64,000 nucleotides of DNA from Pseudomonadota bacterium (GTDB lineage Bacteria > Pseudomonadota > Alphaproteobacteria > Azospirillales > Azospirillaceae), in assembly GCA_023423695.1 (NCBI GenBank), contig JAFAFA010000010.1, positions 39,322 to 103,321 of the forward strand, in the 5' to 3' direction. The notes under the pieces were generated by a model, which worked only from the letters and a program-made list of their open reading frames with translations, searched no databases and had not been told where the DNA came from. How positions within the stretch are numbered: the first letter of the stretch is position 1; every line of letters starts with the position of its first letter. Positions 35,535 through 44,755 of the stretch are shown in pieces. The translations under genes were made by a program, and so were the position numbers.

Positions 35535-35699
35535 TCAGCCGAGGATGGCGCCGGCGACGATGCCGGCGAAGAAGAACAGCCAGCTTTCGACCGGCCGGGT
35601 GGCGAGATAGTTGCGCACGCGCCGCATCGTCGGGCGGCTCTGCGCGGTGTTGAAGCGGTCGCCGCCGTAGCGGCGGCGGAAATCGCTGAAGTCGCTCAT
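35535..35699 (-). CDS. Small membrane protein at the head of the psp operon
   Basis: A 54-residue protein: polar N-terminus (MSDFSDFRRRYGGDRFNTAQ), basic middle and one C-terminal membrane helix (WLFFFAGIVAGAILG). AAGGAGG lies about 7 bp before the ATG. It is the first gene after the sigma-54 promoter and 17 bp before pspA. It resembles neither PspD nor PspG by eye, though one-helix proteins of this size occur in psp clusters. Function unknown; context argues for a psp role. Confidence 0.75.
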   Translation of the reverse strand: MSDFSDFRRRYGGDRFNTAQSRPTMRRVRNYLATRPVESWLFFFAGIVAGAILG

Positions 35700-35728
35700 G
35701 CTTGACCTCCTTGCCATGCCGTTCCTAT

Positions 35729-35745
35729 CGCAACCAGCGTGCCAA
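35729..35745 (-). promoter_or_regulatory. Sigma-54 promoter of the psp operon
   Basis: On the minus strand TTGGCACG, four bases CTGG, then TTGCG match the sigma-54 consensus TGGCACG-N4-TTGC completely. It lies about 30 bp before the first gene and opposite pspF, whose product activates such promoters. An imperfectly understood inverted repeat CCAGGC-N11-GCCTGG at 35793-35815 may be the activator site. Confidence 0.9.
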
Positions 35746-35866
35746 TTCGGCCAAACACCCATCAAGTCATTGCAAATAAGCGCTTTTCCGCCCCAGGCGG
35801 GATAACGTCGCCTGGCTTGCCGCATCGCTGTTTCACCGATATCATCGCGTGATAGGCGAATGAGTG

Positions 35867-36922
35867 ATGAAATACGCGATGCAAACCGCTCCTCCTTCTC
35901 TGCTCGGTGAATCGCCGGCCTTTCTGGCGACGCTGTCCCATGTCTCGCGGGTGGCGCCGCTTGAGCGGCCGGTGCTGGTGATCGGGGAACGCGGGACCGG
36001 CAAGGAGCTGATCGCCGCCCGCCTGCATTACCTGTCACAGCGGTGGGACCGCCCCTTCGTCAAGGTGAACTGCGCCGCCCTGCCCGAATCCCTGCTCGAT
36101 TCGGAGCTGTTCGGGCATGAGGCCGGCGCCTTCACCGGCGCCACCCGCCGGCAGATCGGCCGGATCGAACAGGCCGACGGCGGCACCCTGTTCCTGGACG
36201 AAATCGCCACCGCCTCCCCCGCCGTTCAGGAAAAGCTTCTGCGCGCCGTGGAGTATGGCGAGATCGAGCGGGTCGGCGGACGCACCGCCACCGTCGATGT
36301 GCGGGTGGTGGGCGCCACCAACGCCGATCTGCCGGCCCTGGCCGCGGCGGGCCGCTTCCGCGCCGACCTGCTGGACCGGCTGGCCTTCGACGTGGTGACC
36401 CTGCCGCCGCTGCGCGCCCGGCCCGAGGACATCCCGCCGCTGGCCGAGCATTTCGCGCTGGGCATGGTGCGCGAACTGCAACGGCCGCTGTTTTCCGGCT
36501 TCACCGCCGCCGCACTCGACCGGCTGCGCGCCCATGACTGGCCCGGCAACGTACGCGAACTGCGCAACGCGGTGGAGCGCTCGGTCGCCGCCGCCGAGAC
36601 CGACGAACCGCTGGACCGCATCATCCTCGACCCCTTCGAGTCGCCCTGGCGCCCGTTCGCGGCGCCGACCGCCCGTATCGGTCAGGCACACGCACAGGCC
36701 CAGGCATCCGTCCCAGACACCCCTTCGCCGGCCCTCCCCGCTTTCGACGGCGGCATCCTCGATCAGGTCCGCGCCTTCGAGGCCGCCAAGCTGCGCGAGG
36801 CCCTGGAGCGGAACCGCTTCAACCAGCGCCAGACCGCCGAGGCGCTGGGGCTCGGCTACCACCAGCTTCGCGGCATGCTGAAGAAGCACGGGCTGATCCC
36901 GCCACCCCCTCTGCGACCATAG
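35867..36922 (+). CDS. pspF: Sigma-54-dependent activator PspF
   Basis: A 351-residue bacterial enhancer-binding protein lacking a receiver domain, as PspF does. Walker A GERGTGKE, the GAFTGA loop that contacts sigma-54, Walker B GGTLFLDEI and the arginine-finger region FRADLLDRL are all present. The C-terminal Fis-type HTH is RNRFNQRQTAEALGLGYHQLRGMLKKHG in sense. ATG 35867 is used; ATG 35879 (MQTAPPSLLGESPAF), where similarity starts, is equally possible. It is divergent from the psp operon it should activate, and it is normally held inactive by PspA. Confidence 0.93.
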   Translation: MKYAMQTAPPSLLGESPAFLATLSHVSRVAPLERPVLVIGERGTGKELIAARLHYLSQRWDRPFVKVNCAALPESLLDSELFGHEAGAFTGATRRQIGRIEQADGGTLFLDEIATASPAVQEKLLRAVEYGEIERVGGRTATVDVRVVGATNADLPALAAAGRFRADLLDRLAFDVVTLPPLRARPEDIPPLAEHFALGMVRELQRPLFSGFTAAALDRLRAHDWPGNVRELRNAVERSVAAAETDEPLDRIILDPFESPWRPFAAPTARIGQAHAQAQASVPDTPSPALPAFDGGILDQVRAFEAAKLREALERNRFNQRQTAEALGLGYHQLRGMLKKHGLIPPPPLRP

Positions 36923-37013
36923 GCCGTCCCCAGGTTGCGCCTGTACCGTGCTATACCGGTCGCTCAACCGTCGAGAGAGCGGTTCGTCACGATACGGGAA
37001 GGGGAGCAGCACG

Positions 37014-38618
<1,605 letters not shown>

Positions 38619-38636
38619 GGCCCTTTTCGGGAGAAA

Positions 38637-38654
38637 GGGGGCGACCGCCCCCTC
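38637..38654. terminator. Hairpin between convergent aceB and coq7
   Basis: AGGGGGC-GACC-GCCCCCT forms a 7-bp GC stem in the 51-bp gap. On the minus strand it is followed by TTCTCCC, a weak T-rich tail, so it better fits the coq7 side. Confidence 0.5.
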
Positions 38655-38669
38655 GAACCCACGTTTCCG

Positions 38670-39242
38670 TCAGACCCGCTCGGCCACCCAGATCACCGCG
38701 CGCGTGCCGGCCTTGATCGCCGCCGACAGCACCGGATAGCCGGGCGCACGCTCCGCCTCGTTGACGATGCCGATGTCGCGGTGCTCCACCTCCTCCGCCT
38801 GGAACTTGCGGATGCTGTCGGCAAGCTCCTGATCTTCGGGGCCGAGGTGCTTCAACTGCGCTTCGTAATGCTCCTCGATCACCTCTTCGACGGCGACGGT
38901 GCAGGCCATCGCCGCGCGTTCGCCGAGGATCGCGGTGCCGGCCCCCAGCAGGAAGCCGGTGACATGCCACAGCGGCTGCAACAGGGTCGGCCGCACGCGG
39001 CGCCGGTTCAGCTGCTTCTCGAAATACTGCAGATGGACCAGCTCCTGCTCCGCCATATGGCGCAGGGTCCTGCCGTGCCGGCCCTTGCCGATGACGGCGA
39101 TCTGGCCCTCGTAGATGCGCTTGGCGCCATATTCGCCGGCATGGTCGACGCGGACGATGCGGGCCAGCCGCTCGCGCCGCGGCAGGTCGCCGGGCAGCGC
39201 GCCATGGCGCGCGATGGCGGTCGGAGAAGTCGTTTCGCTCAC
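38670..39242 (-). CDS. coq7: Demethoxyubiquinone hydroxylase Coq7
   Basis: A 190-residue di-iron monooxygenase acting late in ubiquinone synthesis. Both ferritin-like half-sites are visible: GEYGAKRIYEGQ with EQELVHLQYFEKQL, and VEEVIEEHYEAQL with EEVEHRDIG, giving the four Glu and two His ligands. It starts with GTG at 39242, overlapping the dsbB stop (GTGA), so the two are coupled. Length is typical of the short proteobacterial form. Confidence 0.95.
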   Translation of the reverse strand: MSETTSPTAIARHGALPGDLPRRERLARIVRVDHAGEYGAKRIYEGQIAVIGKGRHGRTLRHMAEQELVHLQYFEKQLNRRRVRPTLLQPLWHVTGFLLGAGTAILGERAAMACTVAVEEVIEEHYEAQLKHLGPEDQELADSIRKFQAEEVEHRDIGIVNEAERAPGYPVLSAAIKAGTRAVIWVAERV

Positions 39243-39775
39243 AGTGCAGTCCTCGACACCGGGGTGCGGATGTAGGCGGCGCGCGCCGCGACGAAGGCGT
39301 AGGCCGCCAGCGCCAGCGAGATCGCCACGTTGTAGCCCGCCATGGAAATGCCGAACAGCGACCAGGCCACTTCGTCACAGCGGGTGACGGGCGCCTTCAT
39401 CACCTGCGCCCGCAGCGCCTCCAGCGAATTGGCCGGGACCGAGCCGCCGCAGGACGAGGTGCCCGCCCACCAATGCTGCTCCACGCCAACGTGATAGGCG
39501 GCGATGCCGGCGCCGGCCAGCAGGGCCAGCCCGCTCGCCACCAGCAGCGCGTCACCCAGCCCCTTCCAGCGGCGGAACAGCCAGGTCACCAGCCCGAACA
39601 CCATCACCGCCACATAGGGCCAGCGCTGCATGATGCAGAGGATGCAGGGTTGGTAATCCAGCACGAACTGGAAGAACAGCGCCGACAGCAGAACGCCTGC
39701 GCTGGCCAGCGCCAGCAGCAGCGCCGCGATGCGGGGATCGTCGAAGATGCGGGACAGGAAGGGCTTGGTCGTCAT
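39239..39775 (-). CDS. dsbB: Disulfide bond formation protein DsbB
   Basis: A 178-residue inner-membrane protein with four helices, which reoxidises DsbA and passes electrons to quinone. YQPCILCIMQRWPY holds the first CxxC pair; the second periplasmic loop has SSCGGSVP and VTRCDEVAWSLFGISMAGYN with the second Cys pair. It starts at ATG 39775 (MTTKPFLSRIF). Coupling to the quinone gene coq7 is biochemically fitting, though probably an accident of operon layout. Confidence 0.92.
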   Translation of the reverse strand: MTTKPFLSRIFDDPRIAALLLALASAGVLLSALFFQFVLDYQPCILCIMQRWPYVAVMVFGLVTWLFRRWKGLGDALLVASGLALLAGAGIAAYHVGVEQHWWAGTSSCGGSVPANSLEALRAQVMKAPVTRCDEVAWSLFGISMAGYNVAISLALAAYAFVAARAAYIRTPVSRTAL

Positions 39776-39975
39776 GGCCGACAAGGTAGCGCGTGCGCGA
39801 CCGTTCGACCAGCCGTCCGCGACGCGTAGACCGCCCCTGCGACGGCATGGCAGGGGCGGCACCGCCGCCGGGGAATAGGCGCGGTCGTGGCGACGTCGCC
39901 CATTGCCGGTCGGAGGGAGCCGCCGTTCTTTTGCACTTTCCGTTTCCGGACTGTTGCGTTAGAAGAGGCGTCGCT

Positions 39976-40060
39976 GCGGGCGTGGTGAAATTGGTAGACG
40001 CGCCGGACTCAAAATCCGGTTCCGCAAGGAGTGTCGGTTCGAGTCCGACCGCCCGCACCA
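39976..40060 (+). tRNA. tRNA-Leu (anticodon CAA)
   Basis: 85 nt including a templated CCA. Acceptor stem GCGGGCG pairs with CGCCCGC, the D-arm has TGAAATTGGTAGACGC, the anticodon loop CTCAAAA in the stem CCGGA/TCCGG gives CAA, the long variable arm marks class II, and the T-arm carries GGTTCGAGTCC. Reads UUG. Confidence 0.97.
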
Positions 40061-40062
40061 CC

Positions 40063-40467
40063 TTACTCCGACCGGCCTCCCGGTCCTGATCGGCACTCTG
40101 CCGTGCCCTCTTCCGGCATCGAATCGGTCACAGCGGCCGCGCAACGCGATGCCTTGCTGTCGTGTCCTTCCTGCACATCGCAGAACAGCCCGGCCAACAC
40201 CTCGATGACCGCCGACACCTCCCGGCTGGCCAGCGTATAGAAGATCGTCTGCGACTGTCGCCGCGTGCGGACCAGCCCGTCGGCGCGGAGTCGTGCCAAG
40301 TGCTGCGACAGGGCCGACTGGCTGAGCCCCACCACCTCGCCCAATTGGCCGACGCTGCGCTCCCCCTGCCCCAGTTCGCACAGGATCAGCAGGCGCGCCT
40401 CACTGGACAACGCCTTCATCAGCCTGGCGGCGGGCCGCAACCCTGGGGTCAGGATCGAAGTGCTCAT
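40063..40467 (-). CDS. ArsR-family repressor, probable persulfide sensor (SqrR/BigR type)
   Basis: A 134-residue winged-helix repressor. The HTH is VGQLGEVVGLSQSALSQHLARLRADGLVRTRR, the wing FYTLAS. Counting from ATG 40467, Cys30 (LLILCELG) and Cys96 (AGLFCDVQ) are 66 apart, the same distance as Cys41 and Cys107 of the sulfide-responsive repressor SqrR, which form a polysulfide bridge. ATG 40473 is an alternative start. A perfect 7-6-7 palindrome lies directly upstream. Divergent from a rhodanese gene. Its stop is 2 bp from the tRNA-Leu 3' end. Confidence 0.9.
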   Translation of the reverse strand: MSTSILTPGLRPAARLMKALSSEARLLILCELGQGERSVGQLGEVVGLSQSALSQHLARLRADGLVRTRRQSQTIFYTLASREVSAVIEVLAGLFCDVQEGHDSKASRCAAAVTDSMPEEGTAECRSGPGGRSE

Positions 40468-40474
40468 TGACATT

Positions 40475-40494
40475 AAATTAGGAATTACTAATTT
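40475..40494. promoter_or_regulatory. ArsR operator, perfect palindrome
   Basis: AAATTAG-GAATTA-CTAATTT, an AT-rich 7-6-7 inverted repeat between the ArsR gene and the rhodanese gene. It touches the ArsR start region, consistent with autorepression and control of both genes. Confidence 0.8.
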
Positions 40495-40578
40495 TATGGT
40501 CAAGGGTTTTCCCGGCATTCACCCTGCCCGACCAACCACCCCTGTTCGACAACCACTCCTGTTCAAGGCAAACCGACC

Positions 40579-40956
40579 ATGTTCCTGTGCACTCTGTTCC
40601 GCCGCCTGTTCCCCGCCGCCTCGGCGGACAGCGGCACCTCCCCCATCCGCCAGATCGACCCGGCGACCGTCATCCGGTGGTACGCCAATGGCGAAGCGGT
40701 GATCGTCGATGTCCGCGAACCGCATGAGCATGCCGCCGGCCATATTCCCGGCGCGATCCTGAACCCGCTGTCCGCCTTCGACCCGTCGCGGGTACCGGCG
40801 GACCCGGCCAAGCATTTGGTTTTCCATTGCCAGAGTGGGATGCGCTGCGGCCCCGCCGCCGAGCGCATGGTGGCCGCCGGCCACACCGGCACCATCAACC
40901 GCCTGCGCGGCGGCTTCGCCGCCTGGGTCAATGCCGGGGGGCCGGTGGAACGCTGA
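40579..40956 (+). CDS. Rhodanese-domain sulfurtransferase
   Basis: A 125-residue single rhodanese domain. VIVDVREPHEHAAGHIPGAILNPL is the conserved N-terminal motif and FHCQSGMRCGPAAERM the active-site loop with nucleophilic Cys; the six-residue loop is that of active sulfurtransferases. The first 15 residues are hydrophobic and basic (MFLCTLFRRLFPAA) and could anchor it weakly. Divergent from the ArsR repressor and sharing its operator, so sulfide or persulfide induction is likely. Confidence 0.92.
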   Translation: MFLCTLFRRLFPAASADSGTSPIRQIDPATVIRWYANGEAVIVDVREPHEHAAGHIPGAILNPLSAFDPSRVPADPAKHLVFHCQSGMRCGPAAERMVAAGHTGTINRLRGGFAAWVNAGGPVER

Positions 40957-40992
40957 TCGTCGGTATCGAAGAAGGCCAGACTGCAATGAAGG

Positions 40993-41077
40993 TGGTGCGG
41001 GCGGCGGGACTCGAACCCGCATACCTTAGGGTGAGGGATTTTAAGTCCCTTGCGTCTACCGGTTTCGCCACGCCCGC
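40993..41077 (-). tRNA. tRNA-Leu (anticodon TAA)
   Basis: 85 nt including CCA on the minus strand. GCGGGCG acceptor stem, D-arm with CGAAACCGGTAGACGC, anticodon loop ACTTAAAA giving TAA, long variable arm, T-arm GGTTCGAGTCC. Reads UUA, a rare codon in a GC-rich genome. Confidence 0.97.
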
Positions 41078-41331
41078 GCCCCGGACTTCGCCATCATAGG
41101 CCGGTCAGACAACCGGATCATGACGGCAAAGCTCATGTCGACGGAGCGGCCCCGCGCTGCCCGCGCAGATTGAATACTGCGATATGCAACGCACCGTTCC
41201 GTGGTCATGACTTAGACAATCGCGGGGCTGCGGGTCAAGGGGCCTTCGCAAAACCGCAGGCATTCCCATATCGCAGAAAGCGCAACTGTGGGACAGGCCC
41301 TGGACAGGGCCGGGGAAAGGGAGGACACGGC

Positions 41332-41511
41332 GTGAGCGAGACGAACTGGCTGTCGCTGGTGGCGCTTCTGATGGTGGCCGTTCTGGTGGTGCCGGCGGCA
41401 CTTCGCCAGAACCGCGGGGTCGTGCTGCGCAATGCAGCACTCTGGCTGGCGGCGATCGTGGCGCTCGTGTGGATTTATGACCGCTTCGGGCCGTTCGGCG
41501 CCAACTTCTGA
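41332..41511 (+). CDS. Small two-helix membrane protein (59 aa)
   Basis: A 59-residue ORF from GTG 41332 with GGGAGGA about 8 bp upstream. Two hydrophobic helices (WLSLVALLMVAVLVVPAAL and VLRNAALWLAAIVALVWIY) flank RQNRGV. The layout resembles the membrane leader of alphaproteobacterial retropepsin-like proteases, but no protease domain follows. Function unknown. The 255-bp gap before it, back to the tRNA, shows no other gene. Confidence 0.65.
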   Translation: MSETNWLSLVALLMVAVLVVPAALRQNRGVVLRNAALWLAAIVALVWIYDRFGPFGANF

Positions 41512-41573
41512 GCACAGCAATTCCGAACGGCCAATCCGCAGGGGCCTCCAAGGGCCTCAGGGACCGGCGTGCT

Positions 41574-41819
41574 TCAGGGCCGGGTGTCCTCGTTCATCGT
41601 CATGATGCCGATTCCCATCGACACGCTGCCGAAGGTCAGCATCAGGCCGGCATAGAGCATGACGGTCGCGGTGATCCCGTATTCGCTGCTGCCGATCAGC
41701 GTCGCCAGCTTGGCGACGTCGAACCACAAGAGACCGCTTGCCAGCACCACTGCACCTGCGACGCCTGCAGCAAGATGGCGCAGAAGGAACACCAACGCCG
41801 CTTTCTCAAAGCTCTTCAT
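41574..41819 (-). CDS. Hypothetical membrane protein (81 aa)
   Basis: An 81-residue protein with a basic start (MKSFEKAALVFLLRHLAAG), hydrophobic segments at about 17-33 and 48-72, and a short acidic tail (MNEDTRP). No motif is recognised. It is convergent with the 59-residue ORF and co-directional with the CinA-like gene upstream of it, 108 bp away. The ribosome site is CGGGAGGC upstream of the ATG. Confidence 0.65.
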   Translation of the reverse strand: MKSFEKAALVFLLRHLAAGVAGAVVLASGLLWFDVAKLATLIGSSEYGITATVMLYAGLMLTFGSVSMGIGIMTMNEDTRP

Positions 41820-41927
41820 GGCGAAGCCTCCCGGCAGACTCGGGGCTGGATGATTGAGAGGCTAATGTAGGACCGGATCGGTCCGGGACAATCGATCCGC
41901 CGACATAGCTGCAGTCATACCGTCGCA

Positions 41928-42713
41928 TTACCCTTTCGTACCAACCGTGACGGTCGGCGTACCTCCCAGACGGCGAATGGTGGACGCCAATTCATCGGCC
42001 GCCGCCATCACCTCCGCCTCATCGGTGCCGCGCAGAACCAGGCTGACGCCAAAGAAGCCGTTGCGGAAGTAAGGATAGCTGCCGATCTCGAGATTCGGAT
42101 GGCGGTCCTGCAGGGCCGACAGATCGGCGGCGATCACCCCCTCCCCCAACTCGCACGCCACCGTACGGGCATGCAGCGCCGGCCCGCCGGCCAGCCGCGG
42201 AAGGATGCCGTCCAGCATCGCCCGCATGATGTTGGGCACGCCGGCCATGACGAAGACGTTGCCGATCTGGAACCCCGGCGCCTGGCTGATCGGGTTGTCG
42301 ATCAGGATGCCGCCGGCCGGGACATTCGCCATGCGCAGCCGCGCCTCGTTCAACTGGCCGGCGGCGTAATGGCGCTCCAGCCGGGCAACGGCTTCCGGGT
42401 TGCGCTCCAGCGCCACGCCGAAGGCCTTGGCGACGCAGGCGGCGGTGATGTCGTCGTGGGTCGGACCGATGCCGCCGGTGGTGAAGACGTAGGTGTAGCG
42501 GGCGCGCAGCGCGTTGACGGCGGCGACGACCTCCTCCTCCACATCCGGCACCACGCGGGCCTCGCGCAGCAGCACGCCGATCTCCGTCAGCTTCTCGGCG
42601 ATGTGACCCAGGTTGGCGTCCTTGGTGCGGCCCGACAGGATCTCGTTGCCGATCACCAGAACGGCGGCGGTCGGATTGGTTCCGGTCGGGGTGGCGGCGG
42701 TTTCGGACGTCAT
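41928..42713 (-). CDS. Molybdopterin-binding domain protein (CinA N-terminal type)
   Basis: A 261-residue protein of the MoaB/Mog-like fold found at the N-terminus of CinA. AAVLVIGNEILSGRTKDANLGHIAEKL and YTYVFTTGGIGPTHDDITAACVAKAF are the signature blocks; the central NVFVMAGVPNIMRAML segment is the usual linker. The C-terminal CinA deamidase domain is absent. In CinA this domain has ADP-ribose pyrophosphatase activity; whether that holds here is not known. Start at ATG 42713. Divergent from sfsA, 66 bp away. Confidence 0.87.
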   Translation of the reverse strand: MTSETAATPTGTNPTAAVLVIGNEILSGRTKDANLGHIAEKLTEIGVLLREARVVPDVEEEVVAAVNALRARYTYVFTTGGIGPTHDDITAACVAKAFGVALERNPEAVARLERHYAAGQLNEARLRMANVPAGGILIDNPISQAPGFQIGNVFVMAGVPNIMRAMLDGILPRLAGGPALHARTVACELGEGVIAADLSALQDRHPNLEIGSYPYFRNGFFGVSLVLRGTDEAEVMAAADELASTIRRLGGTPTVTVGTKG

Positions 42714-42779
42714 CTGGCAGGGATCTCCATCGGAACGCTCTTGTCGAGCGGGAAGGCCAAGGGTAGCGTCGCCGCCAAG

Positions 42780-43539
42780 ATGCGCTTTCCCACCCCCCTT
42801 CTTCAAGGCCGCCTGATCCGCCGCTACAAGCGGTTCCTCGCCGACGTTCTGCTGGACGGGGTGGAGGTGACGGCTGGACGGGGTGGAGGTGACGGCGCAT
42901 GTCCCCAATTCCGGCAGCATGATCGGGCTGGACCTTCCCGGCTCCGCCGTCTGGCTGTCCCGCTCCGACAACCCGAAACGCAAGCTGGCCTACACGCTGG
43001 AACTGGTGGAGGCCGCCGCCCCCTGGGGCGAGGGGCTGGTCGGCGTCAACACCGGCCATCCCAACGCCCTGGTCGCCGCCGCGATCTCCGCCGGCACCAT
43101 CCCGGAACTGGCCGGCTACGACCGGCTGCGGCGCGAGGTGAAATACGGCCGCAACAGCCGCATCGACGTGCTGCTGGAGGACGACCCGGAAAAGCCCGGC
43201 CCCCGCCCTCCTGCCTATGTCGAGGTCAAGAACGTCCATCTCCGCCGCCCCGACGGCCCGCATGGTGACGCTGCCGAGTTCCCCGACTGCGTCACCGCCC
43301 GCGGCGCCAAGCATCTGGAGGAGATGGCGGCGATGGTGGCGCAGGGCTGCAGGGCGGTCATGCTCTACCTTGTCCAGCGCGGCGATTGTTCCCATTTCCG
43401 CACGGCGGCCGATCTCGACCCGGCCTATCACGACGGCCTGCGCCGTGCGCTGGATTCGGGGGTGGAGGCGCTGTGTTGGTCTTGCGCGATCACGCCCGAA
43501 TCGATTGAATTGGACCGGCCGCTGCCGATTCGGCTTTAG
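42780..43539 (+). pseudogene. sfsA: sfsA, frameshifted by a 22-bp tandem duplication
   Basis: SfsA is a DNA-binding/nuclease-like protein of about 245 residues. The normal start is read from ATG 42780 (MRFPTPLLQGRLIRRYKRFLADVLLDGVEVTA). After a 22-bp repeat (42852-42895) the frame changes, and the rest (HVPNSGSMIGLDLPGSAVWLSRS through VEVKNVHLRR and FPDCVTARGAKHLEEM to the end) is in another frame. Removing one 22-bp copy restores a continuous 245-residue SfsA. The downstream frame is open from a GTG at 42883, but would lack the first 34 residues. Sequencing error cannot be excluded. Confidence 0.88.
42852..42895. repeat. Perfect 22-bp tandem duplication inside sfsA
   Basis: Two identical 22-bp units (42852-42873 and 42874-42895) beginning CTGGACGGGG and ending GAGGTGACGG. 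The unit length is not a multiple of three, so it shifts the reading frame. GTGGAG and GGTG motifs within could promote slippage. Confidence 0.95.
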
Positions 43540-43595
43540 GGCTGCGGCGGGCTTCGGCATCGGGCTTTCGGTTACTTGGCATAGGGGCTTTCGTC

Positions 43596-44405
43596 TTGGA
43601 ACAGGATCACGTCGACTCCCACCGCGTCCGTCTTCATGGTCCGGAGGGATTCGAAGGCATGCGCAAGGCCGGCCGTCTGGCCGCGCTGGCTCTGGACTAC
43701 ATCGTCCCCTATGTGCAGCCGGGCGTCACCACGGGCGAGCTCGACCGCCTGCTGGAGCAGTTCATCCGCGACCATGGCGGCACCCCCGCCCCGCTCGGCT
43801 ATCGCGGCTTCCCGCGCGCCAACTGCATTTCGGTCAACCATGTCGTCTGCCACGGCATCCCCGGCGACAAGCGGCTGGTCGACGGCGACATCCTGAACAT
43901 CGACGTCACGCCGATCGTCGACGGCTGGTACGGCGACAGCAGCCGCATGTATCTGTGCGGCGACGTGGGCGTGAAGGCGCGCAAGCTGGTGGACGTCACT
44001 TATGACGCGCTGATGATCGGCATCGCCGCGGTGAAGCCGGGCGCCACGCTGGGCGACATCGGCCACGCCATCCAGACCTTCGCCGAATCCCACCGCTTCT
44101 CGGTGGTGCGCGATTTCTGCGGCCACGGCGTCGGCCGCGTCTTCCACGAACCGCCGTCGGTCCTGCATTACGGCAAGCCGGGCGAGGGTCTGGTGCTGAA
44201 GGAAGGCATGATCTTCACCATCGAGCCGATGATCAACACCGGCCGCCCGGACGTGAAGATCCTGGGCGACGGCTGGACCGCCGTGACCAAGGACAAGTCG
44301 CTGTCCGCCCAGTTCGAACACTCCATCGGCGTCACCGCGGACGGAGCGGAGATCTTCACCCTGTCGCCGGCAGGGTTCACCAAGCCGCCTTACGCGGCGG
44401 AGTGA
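43596..44405 (+). CDS. map: Type I methionine aminopeptidase
   Basis: A 269-residue metallopeptidase that removes initiator Met. CISVNHVVCHGIPGDKRLVDGDILNIDVTPIVDGWYGDSSR gives the first Asp pair in context, HGVGRVFHEPPSV the His, FTIEPM and AQFEHSIGV the two Glu ligands. It starts with TTG at 43596, with AGGGG about 8 bp upstream; no in-frame ATG occurs before residue 22. Monocistronic after the broken sfsA. Confidence 0.95.
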   Translation: MEQDHVDSHRVRLHGPEGFEGMRKAGRLAALALDYIVPYVQPGVTTGELDRLLEQFIRDHGGTPAPLGYRGFPRANCISVNHVVCHGIPGDKRLVDGDILNIDVTPIVDGWYGDSSRMYLCGDVGVKARKLVDVTYDALMIGIAAVKPGATLGDIGHAIQTFAESHRFSVVRDFCGHGVGRVFHEPPSVLHYGKPGEGLVLKEGMIFTIEPMINTGRPDVKILGDGWTAVTKDKSLSAQFEHSIGVTADGAEIFTLSPAGFTKPPYAAE

Positions 44406-44539
44406 AGCCGAGGGGGATTTCGGGGAGAGTGGCGGGCGCCGTGTCGGGAGATGCGGCGCCCGAGTTGTTTCTGGCAACTGCCAAGCACTCGATTGAACAG
44501 CGCCGCAACTGGCAACACCGCCACAGCCCCGAAACGATC

Positions 44540-44569
44540 AAGGGCCCGGCAATTTCTTGCCGAGCCCTT
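44540..44569. terminator. Hairpin between map and tRNA-Thr
   Basis: AAGGGCCCGGCAA and TTGCCGAGCCCTT form a 13-bp stem with one mismatch and loop TTTC. It is 8 bp beyond the 3' end of the minus-strand tRNA and can end its transcript; a partial T-run (TGATCGTTTC) follows on that strand. Confidence 0.6.
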
Positions 44570-44577
44570 GAAGAAAC

Positions 44578-44652
<75 letters not shown>

Positions 44653-44755
44653 GTCGTCGTGGCGCGGAACATAGCGAGGTGCTTCGCGGGATGCAAGCGG
44701 TGAATTTCGGAAAAATCGACCGCCCGCCCTCAAGCCTGCCATGCACCCGAAAGCC

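Noticed and set aside
40986..41099. Short frame beginning MKVVRAAGLEPAYLRV
   Set aside because: It is the antisense reading of tRNA-Leu(TAA), a well-known false protein in annotated genomes.
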